Source of the DNA: Actinophytocola sp035634895
GTDB taxonomy: Bacteria > Actinomycetota > Actinomycetes > Mycobacteriales > Pseudonocardiaceae
Direction of reading: 5' to 3'
Assembly (NCBI RefSeq): GCF_035634895.1
Contig: NZ_DASQCC010000230.1
Location: 1-64,000, forward strand
Length of the DNA stretch: 64,000 nt
Part shown: one piece after another, positions 19,056 through 28,027 of the stretch
How positions within the stretch are numbered: the first letter of the stretch is position 1
Layout of the letters: each line of letters begins with the position of its first letter
Made by a program: the position numbers and the translations under genes
The notes under the pieces: generated by a model
Database searches by the model: none
Told to the model about the DNA's origin: nothing
The model's input: the letters and a program-made list of their open reading frames with translations, nothing else

Positions 19056-21113
19056 GTGATCCACGGGGACGGGTCGTCCGGCGCGTACCTGCTCACCGGC
19101 GACGGGTTCGGCTACGCGCTCGCCGTCGCACCGGACGGCCCGCCCCGGCACCTGCACTGGGGCGCGCCGCTCGACCCGGGCGACCTGGCGCGGTCGCTCG
19201 ACGACGCGGGCACGGCACGCATCGGCTCCAACACGTGGTCGCGACCGCGTGCCCACACCGAGGAGCTGGTGACCGCGGGCGGTGCCCGGTTCGACGAGTG
19301 CGCCCTCGCACTGGCCGAGGCACCGCTCGACCCACGGTTCGTCGAGTCCGAGGTGGACGGCGAGCGGCTCACGATCCGGCTGGCCGACGGCGCCCTGGCC
19401 CTCACACTGCGGTACGAGGTCCGCGGTCCGGCGCTGGTTCGCGGACTCGAGCTGCACAACACGGGCGACGAACCGGTCACCCTCGTTCGCACGGCCTCGG
19501 CGACCTGGCCGGTACCGTGGCAGGTCGGCTACCACGCGACGACCCTCGGCGGCGGTTACGCGGCGGAGACCAACGTGCGGCGCGTCCCGCTGGGTCCCGG
19601 CAGGCTCGTGCTGGAGTCGCGGCGCGGCATCCCCGGCCACGCCTTCCAGCCGTGGCTGGCGATCGACGACGACGCGGGCGAGGGACACGGCGAGCTGTGG
19701 AGCGTCGCGGTGGCCCACGGCGGTTCGTGGCGGATCGCGGCCGAACGGTCCGGGGACGGGCACGTGCATCTGACCGCCGGCGCGGGCGACGCGGTCCGGC
19801 ACCTCGCCCCGGGTGCCCGGCTCAGCCTCCCCGACACCGTCGGGGTGTACTCCTCGGCCGGACGTGCCGGTCTCACCCACCGCTGGCACGACTACGAGCG
19901 CGGCCACGTGCTCCCCCGCCCGCGGGCGGTCCGGCCCGTGCTCTACAACTCGTGGGAGTCCACGTTCTTCGCCGTCGGCCACGACGACCAGGTCGCCCTC
20001 GCCAGGCAGGCACGCGACCTCGGCGTGGAGCTGTTCGTCGTCGACGACGGCTGGTTCACCGACCGCGACGACGACCACGGCGGCCTCGGCGACTGGCGCG
20101 CCGACCCGGCCAAGCTGCCGGGTGGGGTGGTCGCGCTGGCAGAGGAGGTGCACGCGCTCGGCATGCGGTTCGGGCTGTGGGTGGAGCCGGAGTCGGTCAA
20201 CCCCGGCACCGCCCTGTACCGCGACCATCCCGAGTGGGTGTACCGGTGGCCCGACCGCGAACCGACCGCGCTGCGGCACAGCTACGGCCTGGACTTCGGC
20301 AACCCGTCGGTGCGGGAGTGGGCATTCGAGACACTGCACGCGGTGGCCCGCCACGTCGACTACCTGAAATGGGACCTCAACCGCTCACTCACGGACGCGC
20401 CCGCCGCGGCCGCCCTCCGGCACGAGGCCGGCTTCCGCGCGGTGGTCGACCGCCTCCGCGCGGCACACCCGGACCTGTGGCTGGAGACGTGCGCGTCCGG
20501 CGGCGGCCGGGCCGACCTGGCGACGCTGTCCCGCTTCGAGCTGGCCTGGCCGAGCGACAACACCGACGCGTACGAACGCCTGTCCATCCAGGACGGGTAC
20601 GCGTTCGTCCACAGTCCACAGACGATGTCCTGCTGGGTGACGGACTCGCCCGGCTACCTGACCGGACGCCCGGTGCCGCTGGCGTTCCGCTGCCACGTGG
20701 CGATGACCGGTGTCCTGGGCATCGGCGGCCGGCTACCCGACTGGCCCCCGGCCGACCTGGCCGAGGTCGGCGAGCACGTGGCGAGATACAAGGAGATCCG
20801 CGAGACGGTCCAGTTGGGACGGCGGTATCGCCTGCGCACCGACCCCGACCGCACCGCGGTGTGTCACGTGTCCGAGGACGGCAGCCAGGTGGCCGTGTTC
20901 GTCTTCGCCCACACCGTGCGCCAGAGCCACCCGGCTCCCCCGATCCGCCTCCGCGGCCTTCCCCCGGAGTCCCGCTACGAGGACGAGGCGAACAAGTCCT
21001 ACACCGGCGCATACCTGACCGGCCACGGCCTGCGCCCGGCCCTGACCGGCGACTACGCCAGCGCGCTGATCGTGTTGACCCGCCACGACGGCGGCCGGCC
21101 GCACCCCGGATGA
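19056..21113 (+). CDS. alpha-galactosidase, glycoside hydrolase family 36
   Basis: A 685-residue GH36 enzyme. The N-terminal beta-supersandwich (about 1-300) precedes the barrel beginning RPVLYNSWESTFF. The expected nucleophile is Asp440 in YLKWDLNR and the acid/base is Asp501 in WPSDNTDAYERL. FVVDDGWFTDRDDD, GLWVEPESVNP and ETCASGGGR complete the family set. No signal peptide is visible, so it is probably cytoplasmic and acts on imported alpha-galactosides. The GTG start follows the propeller-protein stop by 4 nt and lacks a strong Shine-Dalgarno, suggesting coupling. Its location ties galactoside removal to the island's importer. Confidence 0.9.
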   Translation: MIHGDGSSGAYLLTGDGFGYALAVAPDGPPRHLHWGAPLDPGDLARSLDDAGTARIGSNTWSRPRAHTEELVTAGGARFDECALALAEAPLDPRFVESEVDGERLTIRLADGALALTLRYEVRGPALVRGLELHNTGDEPVTLVRTASATWPVPWQVGYHATTLGGGYAAETNVRRVPLGPGRLVLESRRGIPGHAFQPWLAIDDDAGEGHGELWSVAVAHGGSWRIAAERSGDGHVHLTAGAGDAVRHLAPGARLSLPDTVGVYSSAGRAGLTHRWHDYERGHVLPRPRAVRPVLYNSWESTFFAVGHDDQVALARQARDLGVELFVVDDGWFTDRDDDHGGLGDWRADPAKLPGGVVALAEEVHALGMRFGLWVEPESVNPGTALYRDHPEWVYRWPDREPTALRHSYGLDFGNPSVREWAFETLHAVARHVDYLKWDLNRSLTDAPAAAALRHEAGFRAVVDRLRAAHPDLWLETCASGGGRADLATLSRFELAWPSDNTDAYERLSIQDGYAFVHSPQTMSCWVTDSPGYLTGRPVPLAFRCHVAMTGVLGIGGRLPDWPPADLAEVGEHVARYKEIRETVQLGRRYRLRTDPDRTAVCHVSEDGSQVAVFVFAHTVRQSHPAPPIRLRGLPPESRYEDEANKSYTGAYLTGHGLRPALTGDYASALIVLTRHDGGRPHPG

Positions 21114-21171
21114 CCCAACACCCGGCCGCGTCGCGGGTCCGGGGCGTTCCGTGGCGTGCCAGGAGGCTAAC

Positions 21172-21348
21172 GTGTGGCAGGTGCTCGAAGGTGACCTCGT
21201 CCAGCTACCCAGCTGTCGGCGCCGCATCACCGCACCCGCCAGGGAACGGGCCTTCGGGCAGCCAGGCACGCGGAAGCCGGTGATGGTGGAGACGGTGACT
21301 CCGTTCGTGATCCACGGCGGGACGAGGGCCGGGGCGGTGGCGTGGTGA
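21172..21348 (+). CDS. small 58-residue protein of unknown function
   Basis: GTG at 21172 follows a perfect AGGAGG (21161-21166) with a 5-nt spacer. The frame runs 58 codons to a TGA embedded in the GTGA start of the downstream monooxygenase. The product (VWQVLEGDLVQLPSCRRRI to TRAGAVAW) is basic in the middle, without signal or TM segment, and I do not recognise it. The strong ribosome site and stop-start overlap suggest a real leader or small ORF coupled to the monooxygenase. Confidence 0.5.
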   Translation: MWQVLEGDLVQLPSCRRRITAPARERAFGQPGTRKPVMVETVTPFVIHGGTRAGAVAW

Positions 21349-22550
21349 GCGCGTTGCCGCGGGTGGTGGTCGTCGGTGCCGGGATCGGCGGGCTGGCGGC
21401 GGCGCTCGCACTCCAACAGGCCGGGTTCGAGGTGCGGGTGATCGAGCGGGCACGCACGCTCGGGGAGATCGGCGCCGGGGTCCAGCTGTCGCCCAACGGA
21501 TCGCGTGTGGTCCGGGCGTTGGGCCTGGACGGCGCCCTGGCCGGGTCGCGGATCGAGGCGGCCGGCAAGGAACTGCGCATCTGGGACTCCGGCCGGCGGT
21601 GGCCGCTGTTCGACCTGGCCACCGTGGCGGTCCCCCGCTACGGCGCGCCCTACTACACGCTGCACCGGGCCGACCTCCACGCCGCCCTGCTGGCCGGGGT
21701 GCGGGCGAACGACCCCGGGGCGATCGAGACCGGCACGCCCGTCACCGGCTTCACGACCGACGGTGCCGGGATCCGGGTGGAGCGGGAGGGTGCCCCGCCG
21801 GTCGCCGGCGAGGTGCTGGTCGGGGCCGACGGCATCCATTCGGTGATCCGCCGGCAGCTCGTCGGCGACGACCACCCGAGCTTCACCGGCTGTGTGGCCT
21901 GGCGGTGTGTGGTGCCGACCGCCAGGCTCGACCCGCACGTCGCCGAGCCGGTGGCCGTGAACTGGGTCGGCCCCGGCGGCCATGTCGTCCACTACCTCAT
22001 CCGGCCCGGACTGCTGAACTTCGTCGGGATCGTCGAACGGGACGACTGGGCGGTGGAGTCCTGGACCGAGCCGGGCACCGTCGAGGAGTGCCTGGCCGAC
22101 TTTCCCGGCTGGCACGAGGACATCCACCAGATCATCGGCAACGCGACGACCCCGTACCGGTGGGCCCTGTTCGACCGGGCGCCGATCCGGCGATGGTCCT
22201 TCGGCGCGGCCACGCTCCTGGGCGACGCCGCCCACCCGATGTTGCCGTTCATGGCCCAGGGCGCCAACATGGCGCTCGAGGACGCCGCCACGCTGGCGCG
22301 CTGCCTGTCGGCCTGGCCGGACGATCCGGAGCAGGCGCTGCGCCGCTACCAGGACGCGCGCGTCGACCGCACCTCGCGGGTGGTGCTCGCCTCCTCGGGC
22401 AACAAGTCCCGCTTCCACGACCAGTCGCTCGCCGACCCGGACGAGGCCGACCGCTACGTCACGCGGCAGTGGTCGGAGCAGCGCGTGAAGGAACGCTACG
22501 ACTGGGTGTACGACCACGACGCCACGACGCGGCCCCTCGACCAGGGGTGA
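21345..22550 (+). CDS. FAD-dependent aromatic monooxygenase (salicylate / 3-hydroxybenzoate hydroxylase-like)
   Basis: A 401-residue class A flavin hydroxylase. It has the N-terminal dinucleotide motif VVVGAGIGGLAAALAL, the DG motif VGADGIHSVIR near residue 165, and the GD motif LLGDAAHPMLPFMAQGANMALEDA near residue 295. The TRxW-like C-terminus (RYVTRQWSEQRVKERYDWVYDHD) resembles salicylate and 3-hydroxybenzoate hydroxylases. GTG 21345 overlaps the stop of the small ORF (GTGA). The aromatic substrate cannot be told from sequence, and no ring-cleavage gene is nearby. Confidence 0.88.
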   Translation: MSALPRVVVVGAGIGGLAAALALQQAGFEVRVIERARTLGEIGAGVQLSPNGSRVVRALGLDGALAGSRIEAAGKELRIWDSGRRWPLFDLATVAVPRYGAPYYTLHRADLHAALLAGVRANDPGAIETGTPVTGFTTDGAGIRVEREGAPPVAGEVLVGADGIHSVIRRQLVGDDHPSFTGCVAWRCVVPTARLDPHVAEPVAVNWVGPGGHVVHYLIRPGLLNFVGIVERDDWAVESWTEPGTVEECLADFPGWHEDIHQIIGNATTPYRWALFDRAPIRRWSFGAATLLGDAAHPMLPFMAQGANMALEDAATLARCLSAWPDDPEQALRRYQDARVDRTSRVVLASSGNKSRFHDQSLADPDEADRYVTRQWSEQRVKERYDWVYDHDATTRPLDQG

Positions 22551-22581
22551 CCCCGTCGGCCGAAGGGCACGCCGGCGGCGC

Positions 22582-22986
22582 TCACCCCGCCGAGAGGCGG
22601 GACACTGTCGGCAGCCCGGCGGCTCGCCACGCGGTGAACCCGCCGGTCACGTCGGCGACCCGGGTCAGGCCGAGCTGGCTCATGACCTGGTAGGCCGCCA
22701 GGCTCGACGTGTACCCCTCGTTGCACATCAGGACGATCTCCTGGTCGCGGTCGCCCGCCCGGAGCTCCTTGAGCCGGTGCTCGCTGGTCACGTCGAGCCG
22801 CCACTCCAGCACGTGCCGGGACACCGCAATCGCGCCGGGCACCTCGCCGAACCGCCACCGGTACTCGGTCGGCCGCAGGTCCACCAGGAGCGCGCCGCGC
22901 CGCATCGCGTCGGCGGCCTCGTGCGGTGAGTGGCGGGTGATGCGGGCCCGTGCGTGGTGGAGCAACACGGAAACCTGGTCGGTCAC
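22582..22986 (-). CDS. rhodanese-like sulfurtransferase
   Basis: A 134-residue single rhodanese domain with the catalytic cysteine in VLMCNEGYTSSLAA. The family CxxGxxS-type loop is here C-N-E-G-Y-T-S. EYRWRFGEVPGAIAVSRHVLEWR matches the usual upstream segment. GTG 22986 overlaps the cysteine dioxygenase stop (GTGA). The pair is common in actinobacteria and handles sulfur released during cysteine oxidation. Confidence 0.85.
   Translation of the reverse strand: MTDQVSVLLHHARARITRHSPHEAADAMRRGALLVDLRPTEYRWRFGEVPGAIAVSRHVLEWRLDVTSEHRLKELRAGDRDQEIVLMCNEGYTSSLAAYQVMSQLGLTRVADVTGGFTAWRAAGLPTVSRLSAG
22586..22601 (+). terminator. possible terminator between convergent monooxygenase and rhodanese genes
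   Basis: CCCGCC (22586-22591), a GAGA loop and GGCGGG (22596-22601) form a compact GC hairpin 36 nt after the monooxygenase stop, inside the 3' end of the rhodanese gene. No U-tract follows, which is usual in actinomycetes. Confidence 0.35.
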
Positions 22987-23534
22987 GAGACGGCCTCCCG
23001 CAGCACGACCGCCGCGGCCTCCAACGCGGTGACGTCCGGCTCCGGCATGTCGCACGGGATCTCCCGCAGGTGGTGCATCCCGGTCGGCAGCCAGCAGTAG
23101 AAGTTCATCGCGCGCAGCGGGGGTGAGTACGCGTGCACGGACACCATCGGCTCGGTGCCCACGTTCACCAGGTTGTGCAGGTAGCCGGCGCCGAAGCCGA
23201 CCGCGTCACCGGCGGTGTGCCGGCGCGTGGACAGCCCGGTCCGGTGCACCGCGCCGTGGTCCTCGAGCAGCGACCCGCGCGCCACGGAGAACGCGCCGAC
23301 GCTGCCGCCGTGGTCGTGCAGCAGCGTGTCCTGCCCGATGTCCCAACAGATGAGCCACACCTCGACCGCCGCGTCGAGGTACAGCCGGGAGAAGACACGC
23401 TCGTACAGGTCGAACCGCACGGAGTCCGACCATTCCGATGGTGTCGCGGCGATTTCCCGAACGATCACGCGCAGTTCTTCCGGCGAATAGCCGGACGAGT
23501 CGGAAGGCGCGCGGAAATGAGAACGCAGATCCAC
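22983..23534 (-). CDS. cysteine dioxygenase type I
   Basis: A 183-residue cupin. Iron ligands are in LLHDHGGSVGAFSV (His-x-His) and a later His in GYLHNLVNVG. SVHAYSPPLRAMNFY is the characteristic C-terminal strand. The enzyme oxidises cysteine to cysteine sulfinate. GTG 23534 was chosen because homologues begin near VDLRSHF and AAAGGG lies upstream. It overlaps the rhodanese gene by 4 nt. Confidence 0.9.
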   Translation of the reverse strand: MDLRSHFRAPSDSSGYSPEELRVIVREIAATPSEWSDSVRFDLYERVFSRLYLDAAVEVWLICWDIGQDTLLHDHGGSVGAFSVARGSLLEDHGAVHRTGLSTRRHTAGDAVGFGAGYLHNLVNVGTEPMVSVHAYSPPLRAMNFYCWLPTGMHHLREIPCDMPEPDVTALEAAAVVLREAVS

Positions 23535-23762
23535 GAGACAAGCCCTTTCGCTTGGCACCGTGGTGTCCTCGCCCGCCGGTCGGCATCGACCTTCGCTCAA
23601 GGCCACCACGAGTGATATCTCGCTCGAGTCGTTCCGCCGCGCGACACGCCCACTTTCGGCGCGCGCACTGCGGCACGACCCGATCAGCCACTATGGTTTC
23701 CCGGTGGGTGAGCGATGTGCCCGCTTCGCAGGATATCCGGCGGCCGAACCGGAACACAATGC

Positions 23763-23785
23763 TCCGGTCGGCTCTGGCGACCGGA
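23763..23785. repeat. inverted repeat just upstream of the DUF2294 ribosome site
   Basis: TCCGGTCG (23763-23770) and CGACCGGA (23778-23785) are perfect 8-nt arms with a 7-nt loop. They end directly against the GGAGGGG ribosome site of the gene starting at 23800. It could be an operator or a 5' leader hairpin affecting translation; no family is recognised. Confidence 0.4.
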
Positions 23786-23799
23786 CGGAGGGGACGCGC

Positions 23800-24168
23800 G
23801 TGCGGATCACGAGAGCACAGCGCAGCGCGATCGCCGAGAAGATCACGAGCCTGGAGCGGACCTTCTACGGCCGGGGGCCACGCAGCGTGCAGGTGTCGGT
23901 CTCCGACGACGAGCCGGTCAGCCTGATCGTCCTCTCCATCGACAGCCTCACCGTGGCCGACGCGGTACTCGGCGAGCGCGGCCACCGCGAGGCGGTGATC
24001 CGCCACCACGAGGCCCTGCACGAGGCCACCCGGGCCGACTTCCTCGAGGCGGTCGAGGGCATCGTCGGCAGCCCGGCGAGCGCCTACCTCGCCCAGGTCC
24101 ATCCGACCACGGGCACCGCGATCCGGGTGTTCGTCTTCTCCGAGGCCATCCCGGAGGAGCAGACCTGA
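23800..24168 (+). CDS. DUF2294 (Na-translocating decarboxylase-like) domain protein
   Basis: A 122-residue protein composed of one DUF2294 domain: the TFYGRGPRSVQVSVSDDEPVSL core, a DSLTVADAVL segment and an HHEALHEATRADFLEAVEGIVG helix. The domain is found in small proteins of unclear function in Gram-positive bacteria. GTG 23800 is preceded by GGAGGGG; the longer frame from 23560 would run through the divergent promoter region and lacks support. Confidence 0.75.
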   Translation: MRITRAQRSAIAEKITSLERTFYGRGPRSVQVSVSDDEPVSLIVLSIDSLTVADAVLGERGHREAVIRHHEALHEATRADFLEAVEGIVGSPASAYLAQVHPTTGTAIRVFVFSEAIPEEQT

Positions 24169-24267
24169 CGGCGCCGGGTTCATCCGGTTGGTTCCGCTTC
24201 GCCTGAACCTATGACTCTCCGTGCGCGTATGACTCCGCGCCGGAATCCCCGTGTTGAGGAGTGATGA

Positions 24268-25458
24268 ATGTTCGGACTCAGACGGACTGGTCTCGTGCTC
24301 GCGACGGCCGCCCTGCTGCCCGCCACGATCTCGCCGGCCACGGCCGACTCCCGCCATGGGCATGGTGTGCCCTTGGACCGGCTGACGGTGGTCACCACCG
24401 AGGTCGCGGCGGGACTGACGCGGCCGGTCGCCATGGTCGCCGCCACCGACCGCAGCGGCCGGGTGCTGATCGCCGAGAAGCGCGGCACGGTCCGGGTCTT
24501 CCACCCGAGGACCGGCCTCGCCGCCGACCCGGTGCTGGACATCAGCGACCGGGTGAACAGCGTCGCGAACGAGCGCGGGCTGCTCGGCATCGTGCCGGCA
24601 CCCGACTTCCGGCGTACCGGAGACGTGTTCGTCGCCTACTCCCGCCTGCCGGACGGGGCGCTGACGCTGTCGCGCGTCCCGCTCGGTGACCCGGCGGGAG
24701 AACAGGTCCTGCTCACCCAGGACCACGCGCAGTTCTCCAACCACAACGGCGGGCAGCTCGCGTTCGGCAGGGACGGCTACCTGTACTGGAGCCTCGGTGA
24801 CGGCGGCAGCGCCGGCGACCCGAACGCCAACGCGCAGAACCTGGGCACGCTCCTCGGCAAGGTCCTCCGCCTGGACGTGAACCACCGCTGCGGCGACCTG
24901 CCCTACTGCGTGCCACGCGGGAACCCGTTCGTGCACACGCCGGGCGCACGGCCGGAGATCTGGGCCTACGGCCTGCGCAACCCGTGGCGGTTCTCCTTCG
25001 ACACGGACGGCTCGCTGTGGCTGGCCGACGTCGGCCAGGGCGCGTTCGAGGAGGTCAACCACGTCGGCAACAGCCGCGGCGGGGTCAACTTCGGCTGGTC
25101 CTGCATGGAGGGCCCCGCGGTGTTCAAGGCCGAGCGCTGCGACGAAGGCGCCCACTACACCGCGCCGGTGTTCCACTACCAGACCGGCGTCGAGGGCTGC
25201 GCCGTGATCGGCGGCCACGTCTACCGCGGGAAGCGGTACGCCCGGCTCGCCTACGGCACCTACGTGGCCACCGACTACTGCTCGGGCACCGCGTGGGCCG
25301 TCCGCGAGGGCCGCCACGGCGAGCACGAAACCGGCTCGATCGGCCAGTTCCCACCGCAGGTCACGTCGTTCGTGGCCGACCGGTCCGGCGAGCTGTACGC
25401 GGTCACCGACCGCACCGGCCAGCTGTTCCGCGTCGGCTTCGACCGCGTCGCGGCGTAA
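24268..25458 (+). CDS. secreted PQQ-dependent sugar dehydrogenase-like protein (GSDH family)
   Basis: A 396-residue exported six-bladed propeller. Signal peptide MFGLRRTGLVLATAALLPATISPATA; mature start near residue 27. Soluble glucose/sorbosone dehydrogenase landmarks include NERGLLGIVPAPDF, FSNHNGGQLAFGRDGYLYWSLGDGG with the catalytic-type His, GTLLGKVLRLDV, WAYGLRNPWRFSFD and a C-terminal GELYAVTDRTGQLFRV. Cysteine pairs (CGDLPYC) suggest disulfides. GAGGAG precedes the ATG. Whether it uses PQQ and which aldose it oxidises are unknown. Confidence 0.85.
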   Translation: MFGLRRTGLVLATAALLPATISPATADSRHGHGVPLDRLTVVTTEVAAGLTRPVAMVAATDRSGRVLIAEKRGTVRVFHPRTGLAADPVLDISDRVNSVANERGLLGIVPAPDFRRTGDVFVAYSRLPDGALTLSRVPLGDPAGEQVLLTQDHAQFSNHNGGQLAFGRDGYLYWSLGDGGSAGDPNANAQNLGTLLGKVLRLDVNHRCGDLPYCVPRGNPFVHTPGARPEIWAYGLRNPWRFSFDTDGSLWLADVGQGAFEEVNHVGNSRGGVNFGWSCMEGPAVFKAERCDEGAHYTAPVFHYQTGVEGCAVIGGHVYRGKRYARLAYGTYVATDYCSGTAWAVREGRHGEHETGSIGQFPPQVTSFVADRSGELYAVTDRTGQLFRVGFDRVAA

Positions 25459-25465
25459 CCGACCC

Positions 25466-25539
25466 GTGCGTGGGCACCCCGGAGAGGGACCAAGGCTGAC
25501 GAGACCAAGGACCTTGGACTCCAGAGCACGCCCACGCAC
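25466..25539 (+). promoter_or_regulatory. nested palindromic control region upstream of xfp-ackA with DosR-like boxes
   Basis: An outer inverted repeat (GTGCGTGGGC 25466-25475 and GCCCACGCAC 25530-25539) encloses two copies of GACCAAGG (25488-25495 and 25503-25510). The second belongs to the palindrome CCAAGGACCTTGG (25505-25517). GACCAAGGACCTT differs at one base from GACCAAGGTCCTT upstream of cydA (35237-35249), which resembles the DosR/DevR box. A role in low-oxygen or redox control of phosphoketolase is inferred. Confidence 0.45.
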
Positions 25540-25663
25540 CCGGCAAGACTGACCCCGAGAAGAAAAGGGGAGGCAGGCTCCCAGCAGACCCGTCCGGTTC
25601 CGCCGGCCACCGACGACGGTGGCCGGCGCAGCCGCGAGCAGACCCGAACCAGGGAGAAGACCG

Positions 25664-28027
25664 GTGACCGAGACCATGACCGCGCCGCTGGACCAGGACG
25701 AGCTGCGGGTGCTGGACGCGTACTGGCGGGCGGCGAACTACCTGTCCGTCGGCCAGATCTACCTGCTGGACAACCCACTGCTGCGGGAGCCGCTGCGGCG
25801 TGAGCACATCAAACCGCGGCTGCTCGGCCACTGGGGAACGACGCCCGGCCTGAACTTCCTCTACGCTCACCTGAACCGGGTGATCCGGGCCCGCGACCTG
25901 GACATGATGTACGTGATCGGCCCCGGTCACGGCGGCACGGCGATGCTCGCCAACACCTGGCTCGAAGGCAGCTACACCGACGCGAACCCGGGTGTGCCCC
26001 GCGACGAGAAGGGCATGCGGGAGCTGTTCCGCCAGTTCTCCTTCCCCGGCGGCGTGCCCAGCCACGTCGCACCGGAGATCCCCGGCTCGATCCACGAGGG
26101 CGGCGAGCTGGGTTACTCCCTCGCCCACGCCTACGGCGCGGCGTTCGACAACCCGGACCTGGTGGTCGCGTGCGTGGTCGGGGATGGCGAGGCGGAGACC
26201 GGGCCGCTCGCGACCAGCTGGCACGCCAACAAGTTCGCCAACCCCGCCAGGGACGGCGTGGTCCTGCCGATCCTGCACCTCAACGGCTACAAGATCGCCA
26301 ACCCGACCGTGCTGGCCCGCATCCCCCAGGACGAGCTCGACGCGCTGCTGCGCGGCTACGGCTACACCCCCCACTACGTCACGGGGTCGGACCCGGAGCA
26401 TATGCACAACGACATGGCCGCCACGCTCGACACCGTGTTCGACGAGATCGCCGCCATCCGGCGGCGCGCCCGCGCGGGTGAGGTCGAACGGCCGCGCTGG
26501 CCGATGATCGTGCTCCGCTCCCCCAAGGGCTGGACCGGTCCGGCCGAGGTCGACGGGGTTGCGGTGACCGGCACGTGGCGTGCGCACCAGGTGCCGCTGT
26601 CCGGGGTACGGGACGTCCCCGAGCACCTCGCGCTCCTCGAACAGTGGCTGCGTTCCTACCGCCCGGAAGAACTGTTCGACGCCCAGGGCCGGCCCGTGCC
26701 CGAACTGCTGGACCAGGTGCCGGAGAACGACGCGAGGATGGGTGCCAACCCGCACGCCAACGGCGGCCTGCTGCTGCGCCCGCTGGAGCTGCCCGACTTC
26801 CGCGACTACGCGGCCCCGGTCGACCGGCACGGCGACAGCACGTCCGAACCGACCCGCGTCCTCGGCCGGTTCCTCCGCGACGTGGTCCGGGACAACCCCA
26901 CCAACTTCCGAATCTTCGGCCCGGACGAGACGGCGTCCAACCGGCTCGACGCGGTCTACGAGGTCACCGACAAGCAGTGGCAGGGCGAGATCCTGCCGGT
27001 CGACGAGCACCTCGGACCCGAGGGCCGGGTGGTCGAGGTGCTCTCGGAGCACCTGTGCCAGGGCTGGCTGGAGGGCTACCTGCTCACCGGCCGCCACGGC
27101 CTGTTCTCCTGCTACGAGGCGTTCATCCACATCATCGACTCGATGTTCAACCAGCACGCCAAATGGCTCAAGACCAGCAAGCGGCTGCCGTGGCGGCTAC
27201 CGGTGGCGTCGCTGAACTACCTGCTGACCTCGCACGTGTGGCGGCAGGACCACAACGGCTTCTCCCACCAGGACCCCGGCTTCATCGACCATGTCATGAA
27301 CAAGAAGGCCGAGGTCACCCGGGTCTACCTGCCGCCGGACACCAACACCCTGCTCTCGGTCGCCGACCACTGCCTGCGCAGCCGCGACTACGTCAACGTC
27401 GTCGTCGCCGGCAAGAACGACACCCCCGACTGGCTGCCCATGGACGAAGCCGTCCTGCACGCCACACGCGGCGCCGGCATCTGGGACTGGGCCGGCAACG
27501 AGGACGGCACCGAACCGGACGTCGTGCTCGCCTGCGCCGGGGACGCACCCACGCTGGAGGTCATGGCCGCCACGGCGATCCTGCGCGAGCAGCTGCCCGA
27601 GCTGAAGGTGCGGGTGGTCAACGTGGTCGACCTGATGCGCCTGCAGCCGGACACCGAACACCCGCACGGCATGCCGGACGCGGAGTTCGACGCCCTGTTC
27701 ACCACGGACAAGCCGGTGCTCTTCGCCTACCACGGCTACCCGTGGCTGATCCACCGCCTCACCTACCGCCGGGCCAACCACCACAACATCCATGTGCGCG
27801 GCTACAAGGAGGAAGGCACCACGACCACCCCGTTCGACATGCTGGTCATCAACGACATGGACCGGTACCGGCTCGTCATCGACGTGCTCGACCGCGTCCC
27901 CGGCCTCGGCACGCGCACCGCGCTGCTGCGCCAGCGGATGCAGGACACCCGGGCCCGCCACCACACCTGGACCCGCACCCACGGCGAGGACCTGCCCGAG
28001 GTCCGCGACTGGAGCTGGCCGTTCTGA
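25664..28027 (+). CDS. xfp: phosphoketolase (xylulose-5-P / fructose-6-P)
   Basis: A 787-residue thiamine-diphosphate enzyme, full length for the family. Signatures: HWGTTPGLNFLYAHLNR, GPGHGGTAMLANTWLEGSY, SIHEGGELGYSLAHAYGAA, and the TPP motif GDGEAETGPLATSWHANKF. It splits xylulose 5-phosphate and/or fructose 6-phosphate to acetyl phosphate plus an aldose phosphate. GTG 25664 follows AGGGAGA with correct spacing. The stop overlaps the acetate kinase start (TGATG), so acetyl phosphate is passed to ATP formation by the next gene. Confidence 0.95.
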   Translation: MTETMTAPLDQDELRVLDAYWRAANYLSVGQIYLLDNPLLREPLRREHIKPRLLGHWGTTPGLNFLYAHLNRVIRARDLDMMYVIGPGHGGTAMLANTWLEGSYTDANPGVPRDEKGMRELFRQFSFPGGVPSHVAPEIPGSIHEGGELGYSLAHAYGAAFDNPDLVVACVVGDGEAETGPLATSWHANKFANPARDGVVLPILHLNGYKIANPTVLARIPQDELDALLRGYGYTPHYVTGSDPEHMHNDMAATLDTVFDEIAAIRRRARAGEVERPRWPMIVLRSPKGWTGPAEVDGVAVTGTWRAHQVPLSGVRDVPEHLALLEQWLRSYRPEELFDAQGRPVPELLDQVPENDARMGANPHANGGLLLRPLELPDFRDYAAPVDRHGDSTSEPTRVLGRFLRDVVRDNPTNFRIFGPDETASNRLDAVYEVTDKQWQGEILPVDEHLGPEGRVVEVLSEHLCQGWLEGYLLTGRHGLFSCYEAFIHIIDSMFNQHAKWLKTSKRLPWRLPVASLNYLLTSHVWRQDHNGFSHQDPGFIDHVMNKKAEVTRVYLPPDTNTLLSVADHCLRSRDYVNVVVAGKNDTPDWLPMDEAVLHATRGAGIWDWAGNEDGTEPDVVLACAGDAPTLEVMAATAILREQLPELKVRVVNVVDLMRLQPDTEHPHGMPDAEFDALFTTDKPVLFAYHGYPWLIHRLTYRRANHHNIHVRGYKEEGTTTTPFDMLVINDMDRYRLVIDVLDRVPGLGTRTALLRQRMQDTRARHHTWTRTHGEDLPEVRDWSWPF

